From contig QZKQ01000002.1 in assembly GCA_003599535.1 (NCBI GenBank), forward strand, positions 1 through 34,265: a DNA stretch of 34,265 bases, in the 5' to 3' direction. This DNA is from Candidatus Zixiibacteriota bacterium. GTDB lineage: Bacteria > Electryoneota > B3-LCP. The notes below the pieces were generated by a model that had not been told where the DNA came from, searched no databases, and saw only the letters and a list, made by a program, of their open reading frames with translations. Numbering within the stretch: position 1 is the first letter of the stretch; each line of letters opens with the position of its first letter. Positions 29,478 to 34,265 of the stretch are shown here, piece by piece. The position numbers and the translations under genes are program-made.

Positions 29478-31343
29478 ATGCGCGCGTATCGTGGGATTAT
29501 CTTGGGGTTTATCGCTCTGCTGGCTTGGGCCGGGGAGGGACAGGGGCAGGTGTGGGTGGAATGGGTGGTGATGTACGGCAATCCATTCAACTATAGAGAG
29601 GAACCGGCAGATTTAGTTATTGATAGTGAAGGCAATATAATCGTCACTGGTTATGCGACTTTCTACTTTGCCGACTACAGAGTTCACACGATAAAATATA
29701 ATCCCGGAGGTGAAACACTTTGGGAAAATACTTTCCCCTCAGATGGGTCTTTTTTTGCTACACCGGGGCAAATAATTGCCCATGACTCCAGTATATATAT
29801 TTCTGGTAATTATTATACCGGGTGGGGTAGTAGTTATTGGGGATCGCCTCAGCCTTTTCCCGGTAACCTTTTTGCTCTCAAATATAATTCCAACGGATCG
29901 TTGGTATGGTTCGCGGATTACTGTGGAATGAACTACTATGAGATGATTCGGGGGATGGTTTGTGATGCAAGTGGCGATATCATTCTTGTTGGTTTATCCT
30001 CAAACGGCATTTTTCCTGCGACCGAAAATGGCTGCATGACGGTCAAGTTTGATTCCAATGGTAATCTTATTTGGGCACAGAGATATTCTGGTATTGTACC
30101 TGCATACTCGATTCTGCTTGATTCCCAGGGAAATACATTTGTGTCTGGATCCAACTTTTCAACAGTGCTTCTTAAATATGACACGAACGGGCATCTAGTT
30201 GATATTGGTTATCATTCAAACAGCACCGTGAAAAAAATGGCTGTCGATGATTGCGACAATATAATTTTAATGGTTTTTGACGAATCATCACGAATCCACG
30301 TCTTGAAATATGATAACGATTGCAATTTGATTTGGGATACTTTACTTCCTGCAGCAGTTTACTATCCATTCTATCACGACTTGGAAATAAGAAATTCTAA
30401 AATATTCCTCACTGGCGGGACTTATTCCGACCTGTTTACCGCATGCGTTGACTCATCGGGAGATATTCTCTGGTATAACTTCTATGAAGGTACACCGCAA
30501 TACAATTACGCGGGGAAGGCATTAACGGTAGATAATGAGAACAATGTATATGTGGCTGGTTGGCGCGGACTCTTGGCAGGTTATAACCCCGATTGCATGA
30601 CGGTCAAATATGACAGTTGCGGGAATATCGTCTGGATTCAATATTACGATTACATATGCGAAGATATGGCCCGCGACGTTGAAATTGATTCAAATGAAAA
30701 CGTCTATGTTTTTGGCTATAGTAAGGGATCAAGCCAGTATTTAAACGAAGATTATATTACCATAAAGTATAGTCAACAACCCATAAATTGGCCCCCGCAA
30801 ATTTCTTCTTATTCCCCAGCATCTAACGACACAATTGATCAAAATGCGGTGATCCTTTTTTCCGCCTTCGCCACCGACCCCGACCTCGACTCCCTCCTCT
30901 GGACCTGGACCTACGACGATTCCCTGGTCTCCACCGACACCGCCTGTGTCATCACCTTCGACGAGCTGGGCGAACACACCGTCATGGTACGCGTCTCCGA
31001 CGGGGAATTGGCCGACAGCGTGGTCTGGAACGTGGTAGTCGTGCCTCCGGCCGCGGTGGGCGATTCCCGCCCCGCGCGTCCCGCCGACTACGGCTTGTCC
31101 GTTTCCCCCAACCCTTTCAACCCCTCGACAGCCGTGAGCTACGAGCTGCGAGCTTCGAGCTACGTCTCGCTCCGGGCCTACGACACCTCCGGCCGCGAGG
31201 TGGCAACGCTGGTGGATGGATGGAAGAAAGCGGGCGTGCATGAGGTGACCTTTGACGCCTCCGGCCTGCCTTCGGGGATCTACCTTGCCCGGCTGACGGC
31301 GGGGGACGTCACTCAGGTGCAGAAGCTGGTTCTACTGAAGTAA
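29478..31343 (+). CDS. Secreted SBBP-like beta-propeller protein with a C-terminal por-secretion sorting module
   Basis: The 621-residue protein has a signal peptide (about residues 1-24). About eight propeller-like repeats follow, each with a KYDS-x-GN-x-x-W core paired with a D-x-x-GN-x-(Y/I)-V-x-G strand. From about residue 460 come a PKD/Ig-like domain (FDELGEHTVMVRVSDG) and a C-terminal module (SPNPFNPST, then YDTSGREVATLVDG and LPSGIYLARL...KLVLLK), as in type IX-type sorted proteins of FCB bacteria. It is likely exported and surface-attached. DNA from about 29580 to 30850 is near 40-47% GC by eye, but the last 490 bp exceed 60%. AAGGAG at 29466-29471 sets the start. Confidence 0.8.
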   Translation: MRAYRGIILGFIALLAWAGEGQGQVWVEWVVMYGNPFNYREEPADLVIDSEGNIIVTGYATFYFADYRVHTIKYNPGGETLWENTFPSDGSFFATPGQIIAHDSSIYISGNYYTGWGSSYWGSPQPFPGNLFALKYNSNGSLVWFADYCGMNYYEMIRGMVCDASGDIILVGLSSNGIFPATENGCMTVKFDSNGNLIWAQRYSGIVPAYSILLDSQGNTFVSGSNFSTVLLKYDTNGHLVDIGYHSNSTVKKMAVDDCDNIILMVFDESSRIHVLKYDNDCNLIWDTLLPAAVYYPFYHDLEIRNSKIFLTGGTYSDLFTACVDSSGDILWYNFYEGTPQYNYAGKALTVDNENNVYVAGWRGLLAGYNPDCMTVKYDSCGNIVWIQYYDYICEDMARDVEIDSNENVYVFGYSKGSSQYLNEDYITIKYSQQPINWPPQISSYSPASNDTIDQNAVILFSAFATDPDLDSLLWTWTYDDSLVSTDTACVITFDELGEHTVMVRVSDGELADSVVWNVVVVPPAAVGDSRPARPADYGLSVSPNPFNPSTAVSYELRASSYVSLRAYDTSGREVATLVDGWKKAGVHEVTFDASGLPSGIYLARLTAGDVTQVQKLVLLK

Positions 31344-31387
31344 GCACCTCCAGTAGAAGAAGTCCGTCCCCTGACGGACTGGTACTG
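31330..31387 (+). other. Overlapping alternative hairpins at the end of the propeller gene
   Basis: TTCTACTG near 31330-31337 pairs with CAGTAGAA (31351-31358). AGTCCGTC (31361-31368) pairs with GACGGACT (31373-31380), and the CAGTA arm could instead extend this hairpin by pairing with TACTG (31383-31387). It may be a 3' end structure; the real terminator follows at 31421. Confidence 0.35.
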
Positions 31388-31420
31388 CTGAAATGATGGA
31401 AATGGAACATGGAAATTGCC

Positions 31421-31449
31421 AAAGGCGGCCTCGCGGCTGCCTTTTTTCT
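31421..31449 (+). terminator. Rho-independent terminator after the propeller gene
   Basis: GGCGGCC (31424-31430), loop TCGC and GGCTGCC (31435-31441, one G-T wobble) are flanked by AAA and followed by six T. Confidence 0.75.
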
Positions 31450-31450
31450 T

Positions 31451-31474
31451 CTGGCTCCTGACTCCTGGCTCCTG
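31451..31474 (-). repeat. Solo copy of the heptamer inverted-repeat arm
   Basis: The 24 bases match the core of the right arm at 17066-17095 (alternating TCCTGGC/TCCTGAC). No four-helix-bundle gene is next to it. It lies directly after the terminator. Confidence 0.75.
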
Positions 31475-31505
31475 GATTCTTTTTTTCGCCCCCCCAAAAT
31501 ATTCC

Positions 31506-31534
31506 TTGACAATTCCCCCCAAATATCGTATATT
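31506..31534 (+). promoter_or_regulatory. Sigma70-like promoter for lapA and the M14 peptidase
   Basis: TTGACA (31506-31511), a 17-bp spacer and TATATT (31529-31534), about 33 bp before the GTG start at 31567. It has the same CTTGACAATTCC as the promoter at 29414. Confidence 0.8.
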
Positions 31535-31566
31535 AAATCATCTTCTGTAATATTTGGGAGTGCGCC

Positions 31567-31818
31567 GTGAAAGCCAAGCAGATTATTCTCCTGATCGTCC
31601 TGGGGTTGGTCCTGATCATCATGATCCAGAACTACCAGGTGGTGATGTTCAAGCTGCTCTTCTGGACCGTCAGCATGTCGGTGACCATCCTGATCCTGAT
31701 TACCCTGATCATCGGGCTGCTGGCGGGGTATTTCTGGGCCCGGTGGAACGAACGCAAGCGCCGCGTCTTCAACCGCGAAAAAACCGGCCGCGAATACCCG
31801 GGAGATATTCAGCCGTAG
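31567..31818 (+). CDS. LapA-domain (DUF1049) small membrane protein
   Basis: The 83-residue protein has two hydrophobic helices (about residues 5-23 and 34-55) joined by QNYQVVMFKLLFW, followed by the basic tail WARWNERKRR. This is the pattern of the LapA/DUF1049 family, which helps lipopolysaccharide assembly in proteobacteria; the role here is inferred only. The start is GTG 31567 with GGGAG at 31556-31560. Seventeen bases separate it from the M14 peptidase, and both sit behind the 31506 promoter. Confidence 0.8.
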   Translation: MKAKQIILLIVLGLVLIIMIQNYQVVMFKLLFWTVSMSVTILILITLIIGLLAGYFWARWNERKRRVFNREKTGREYPGDIQP

Positions 31819-31835
31819 AATCACGCGAGGGTGCC

Positions 31836-33563
31836 ATGAAGAAACTGCTGCTGCTGGCATGGCTGGCCTGGGCCGCCGCCGCCGGAGCCCAGACCCTGGT
31901 CGGCCGCGTGCCGGTGGACGACCCCGCCGACGCTTCCCGCCTGGCCGAAATGGGCTTCACTGTGTACCATGCCGAGGCTCCCGGCTTCGTGGACCTGGTC
32001 CTGCAGCCGGGCGACGCCGACCGCCTGCGCGCCTTGGGTTACGAGGTCCTGGACCCGGTCCCGCTGGCGCGGGAAACGGACATTGACCCCGAATACCACA
32101 CCTACGAGGAACTGAGCGCCGAACTGGCCGCCCTGGAAGCGCAGCATCCCGCCCTCTGCCGGGTGGATTCCATCGGCGCCACCCAGGCGTTCGGCCGCAC
32201 CGTCTGGGCGGTGAAACTGTCCGACAACGTGGCCGCCGAAGAGGACGAGATGGCGGTCCTGTACGTGGGCAACCACCACGGCAACGAGATCATGGGCTGC
32301 GAAACCCTGATTTACATGATCAACCGCTTCCTGCAGGACTACGGGACCGACCCCCAGATCACCGCGTGGATGAACACGTACGAGATCTTCTTCGTGCCGT
32401 TGTTCAACCCCGACGGGCACCACGCGGTTACCGCCGGGATCAACCTGTTCTGGCGCAAGAATGCCCGGGACAACGACGGCGACGGCATCTTCTACGAATT
32501 CACCGGCGGCACCTGGTGGACCGACAACCACGAAGGGGTGGACCTGAACCGCAACTACGACTGGTACTGGAGCAACGACGGCTCCACCAATATATGGAGT
32601 TACTATTATCGCGGCCCCTCGGCGTTTTCCGAAGGGGAGAACCAGGGCATGCGGGTGCTGGCCGGGCAGCAGCGGTTCGTCAGCGCCATCAGCTTCCACA
32701 GCTACGGCGACATCGTCATCGCGCCCTGGACCTGGCCGCAGTCGCCCGGCGCGCCCGACCAGGACGTGCTGAATTCCATCGCCCAGGGGCTGGCGCAGCA
32801 CTTCCTGAATGACAACGGGCAGCCCTTCGATTGGGACGTCTACCCCGGCCAGGGCGGGCGCTTCCCCAACTGGCTCTACGGTTTTGCCGGGGTCATCGCC
32901 TACGACGTCGAATTGCTGCCCTACCCCACGTTCATTCCGCCCGGCAGCCAACTGGCGGAACGGACCCTGCGCTACTGCAACGGGTCCAAGTGGCTGCTGG
33001 AACGCATGGGCGGGCCGGGGATCACGGGGCACGTGCGCGACGCCGTCACCGGGCAGCCGCTGTTCGCCCGGGTGGAAATCCAGGGGCGCATATCCCCGCA
33101 GGTGCGGCCGCGCTACACCGAACCGCAGTACGGGCGTTTCACCCGGCTGCTGAACAACGGCACCTACACCGTCTTCGCCGGGAAGCCGGGCTACGCCACC
33201 CAGCGGATCCAGAGCGTGGCGGTGAATAACGGCTGGACCACCCTGGAAATCGAATTGACGCCCCTGAGCGGGGAGGACAGCGAGGCCGGGATCGCTTCGG
33301 CTCCGGCCCCGGCCCGCCTGCGTGCCGGCCGCCTGTCCGGGGGACAGGCAGAACTGGTCGTGGAGCTGGACCAGCCCGCCCGCGCCGATCTGGCGGTCCA
33401 CGACCTGCGCGGCCGCCTCGTGGCCCGCCTGCTGGACCGCGACCTGGAGCCGGGAGAACACCGGATCACCTTCGCGCCGGCCGGCCTGCCCAGCGGGGTG
33501 TATTTTGCCAGGTTGGCGGCGGGAGGGACCGCTGCGGTGGTCAAACTGGTGCTGGTGAAGTAG
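31836..33563 (+). CDS. Secreted M14-family zinc carboxypeptidase with a C-terminal sorting module
   Basis: The 575-residue protein has a signal peptide (MKKLLLLAWLAWAAAAGAQ). The M14 domain begins near residue 90 (HTYEELSAELAAL). Zinc ligands are visible: His148 and Glu151 in NHHGNE, and His288 in ISFHSYGD. The catalytic Glu359 is in YDVELLPY, and VDLNRNYDW carries the substrate-binding Asn-Arg. After about residue 395 a carboxypeptidase-regulatory-like domain (ITGHVRDAVTGQPLFARVEI) follows, then a FlgD/por-type end (LPSGVYFARL...KLVLVK) like that of the propeller protein. It is predicted to remove C-terminal residues from peptides outside the cell. GAGGG precedes the ATG. Confidence 0.9.
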   Translation: MKKLLLLAWLAWAAAAGAQTLVGRVPVDDPADASRLAEMGFTVYHAEAPGFVDLVLQPGDADRLRALGYEVLDPVPLARETDIDPEYHTYEELSAELAALEAQHPALCRVDSIGATQAFGRTVWAVKLSDNVAAEEDEMAVLYVGNHHGNEIMGCETLIYMINRFLQDYGTDPQITAWMNTYEIFFVPLFNPDGHHAVTAGINLFWRKNARDNDGDGIFYEFTGGTWWTDNHEGVDLNRNYDWYWSNDGSTNIWSYYYRGPSAFSEGENQGMRVLAGQQRFVSAISFHSYGDIVIAPWTWPQSPGAPDQDVLNSIAQGLAQHFLNDNGQPFDWDVYPGQGGRFPNWLYGFAGVIAYDVELLPYPTFIPPGSQLAERTLRYCNGSKWLLERMGGPGITGHVRDAVTGQPLFARVEIQGRISPQVRPRYTEPQYGRFTRLLNNGTYTVFAGKPGYATQRIQSVAVNNGWTTLEIELTPLSGEDSEAGIASAPAPARLRAGRLSGGQAELVVELDQPARADLAVHDLRGRLVARLLDRDLEPGEHRITFAPAGLPSGVYFARLAAGGTAAVVKLVLVK

Positions 33564-33594
33564 GGTATGGGGTATAGGGGATGGGGTATGGAAG

Positions 33595-33620
33595 GGGCGG
33601 CCCGGTGTGGCCGCCCTTCT
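33595..33620 (+). terminator. Terminator-like hairpin after the M14 peptidase gene
   Basis: GGGCGGCC (33595-33602) and GGCCGCCC (33609-33616) pair perfectly around CGGTGT. The following TTCTCTATCT is only moderately T-rich. Confidence 0.65.
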
Positions 33621-33680
33621 CTATCTATGGAAAAATGGAAAGATGGAATGAAGGAAAGGTGGAAAAATTATCAGAGTAGT

Positions 33681-33703
33681 AGCGCCGGCGTCCCTGCCGG
33701 TGG
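33681..33703. repeat. REP-like hairpin repeat, copy 3
   Basis: AGCGCCGGCGTCCCTGCCGG is identical over this core (first base aside) to the copy at 10067, about 23.6 kb away. Confidence 0.6.
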
Positions 33704-33839
33704 GGCAAAGACACTGTCGGGGAGAGTTTCGACCGCCCGGACAGCTTCCGCGGAAATGACATTCTAGACCACGCTAAATCTCCGCATTCACCGCGCCATT
33801 ATCATCACCAGTAAAATTATGTATCGCCCCAAATTTCCC

Positions 33840-33868
33840 TTGCTTTTGACCTGTGAAAACGTTATATT
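33840..33868 (+). promoter_or_regulatory. Promoter-like site before the C25-like gene
   Basis: TTGCTT (33840-33845), 17 bp and TATATT (33863-33868). The -35 is poor but the -10 and spacing match the other three sites. The transcript would have a leader of about 125 nt. Confidence 0.4.
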
Positions 33869-33998
33869 AAATTGCTGTTTTTCACTGTACCGATCACTGT
33901 TTCCGGCTGCCGCCGCGCGGAGGCGGGTATCCCGCTTCCTCCGGTTCTTCGCGATCCCCCCGCGTCCCATCCACTGACTGACCTACTTGGAGGCGCCC

Positions 33999-34265
33999 AT
34001 GAAAGCGTGGAAACTGAGTGCCCTTGCAGCAACTCTCATGGCGGTCCCGGCTCTGCTCTTCGCCGCCCCTCTGACGCTGCGGACGGATGCCGGCAGCGGC
34101 CCACCCCAGGCCCGGATTTTAAGCCACAATGACCGGAAGGTGGATCTGGAGGTCCGCCTGCCCGGGCTGGAGCTCCTGACCGGGGAACTGGAAGGCAAGA
34201 TCTGGGATCGGGTGGAGATCCCCGGGGGGGGCTACGACCAGGAGATCGGCCAGCCGGAAGTCCCC
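33999..34265 (+). CDS. Secreted protein, N-terminal part, probably the propeptide of a C25 (gingipain-like) peptidase
   Basis: The frame is open from the ATG at 33999 to the window end (89 codons, no stop). GGAGG at 33989-33993 sets the start. The first 23 residues are a signal peptide (MKAWKLSALAATLMAVPALLFAA). The following VDLEVRLPGLEL and GYDQEIGQPEVP fit the start of the C25-type propeptide, where a G-x-P-x-x-P motif recurs, but only the beginning is visible. It fits the neighbouring secreted proteins with sorting modules. The family call is tentative; secretion is well supported. Confidence 0.5.
   Translation, partial: MKAWKLSALAATLMAVPALLFAAPLTLRTDAGSGPPQARILSHNDRKVDLEVRLPGLELLTGELEGKIWDRVEIPGGGYDQEIGQPEVP

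Larger units (their letters stand above)
33564..33998. other. Gene-free stretch between the M14 and C25-like genes
   Basis: About 435 bp without a supported gene. It holds a hairpin terminator (33595), a purine-rich GGAAAAATGGAAAGATGG tract (about 33628-33668), a REP-like hairpin (33681), then AT-richer sequence with a promoter-like site (33840) and a long untranslated leader. A 66-codon open frame at 33567 runs through the terminator and repeats and is not believed. Confidence 0.6.

Noticed and set aside
33846..33868. TTGACC upstream of TATATT before the C25-like gene
   Set aside because: The spacer is only 11 bp. The weaker TTGCTT six bases upstream has a 17-bp spacer and was used instead.
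1..34265. CRISPR arrays, rRNA and tRNA genes
   Set aside because: No regularly spaced identical repeats of CRISPR type, and no tRNA or rRNA signatures were seen by eye in the spacers. A dedicated covariance-model scan was not possible.

Overview
The window is a GC-rich (about 64% by eye) bacterial chromosome segment in which every supported gene lies on the + strand. It suggests an uncultured, Gram-negative, FCB-superphylum-like lineage. A LolCDE-type lipoprotein export pair, a lipobox lipoprotein, a LapA-domain protein and cytochrome bd point to an outer membrane and oxygen respiration. Three secreted or probably secreted proteins, two of them ending in a por-secretion/FlgD-like C-terminal module, are typical of FCB bacteria. 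I cannot name a phylum from sequence alone.

Layout. 1-5068: ADP-ribosylglycohydrolase, DNA polymerase IV, a DUF72 protein and an asparagine-synthetase-like protein. 5275-9970: lolC/E permease, lolD ATPase and clpC, ending at a GAAA-loop terminator. 9971-10741: gene-free stretch packed with small inverted-repeat elements. 10742-13095: cydAB. 13096-13738: second repeat-rich stretch, containing a duplicate of the cydB 3' end. 13739-18380: lipoprotein, atypical SDR, mscL, M29 aminopeptidase, a four-helix-bundle (S23-like) gene boxed by a perfect 30-bp inverted repeat, and cinA. 18404-20842: a miniature inverted-repeat element, a sigma70-like promoter and thpR-recA-recX. 20895-24152: Kv-like channel with a degenerate selectivity filter, DUF302, DUF1003 and a DksA-finger/PP2C phosphatase fusion. 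24153-26540: long nested inverted repeat, DUF169 gene, a chimeric RAYT-type transposase and a hicBA toxin-antitoxin pair. 26551-29244: alaS. 29414-34265: three secreted-protein units (a chimeric SBBP-like propeller protein, lapA plus an M14 carboxypeptidase, and the start of a probable C25 peptidase), each behind a promoter-like site.

Themes. Much of the gene content is housekeeping (DNA repair and translesion synthesis, proteostasis, lipoprotein export, respiration, tRNA charging). The unusual material lies between the genes. At least six small repeat families recur in the spacers. One HUH/Y1 transposase of the RAYT type is present and is a candidate mobiliser. The most notable coding oddities are the RAYT fused behind an arginine-rich 36-bp minisatellite that looks like the 5' end of an rRNA methyltransferase gene, the channel whose TVGYGD filter reads TDIDG-like, and the GC-discordant propeller gene.
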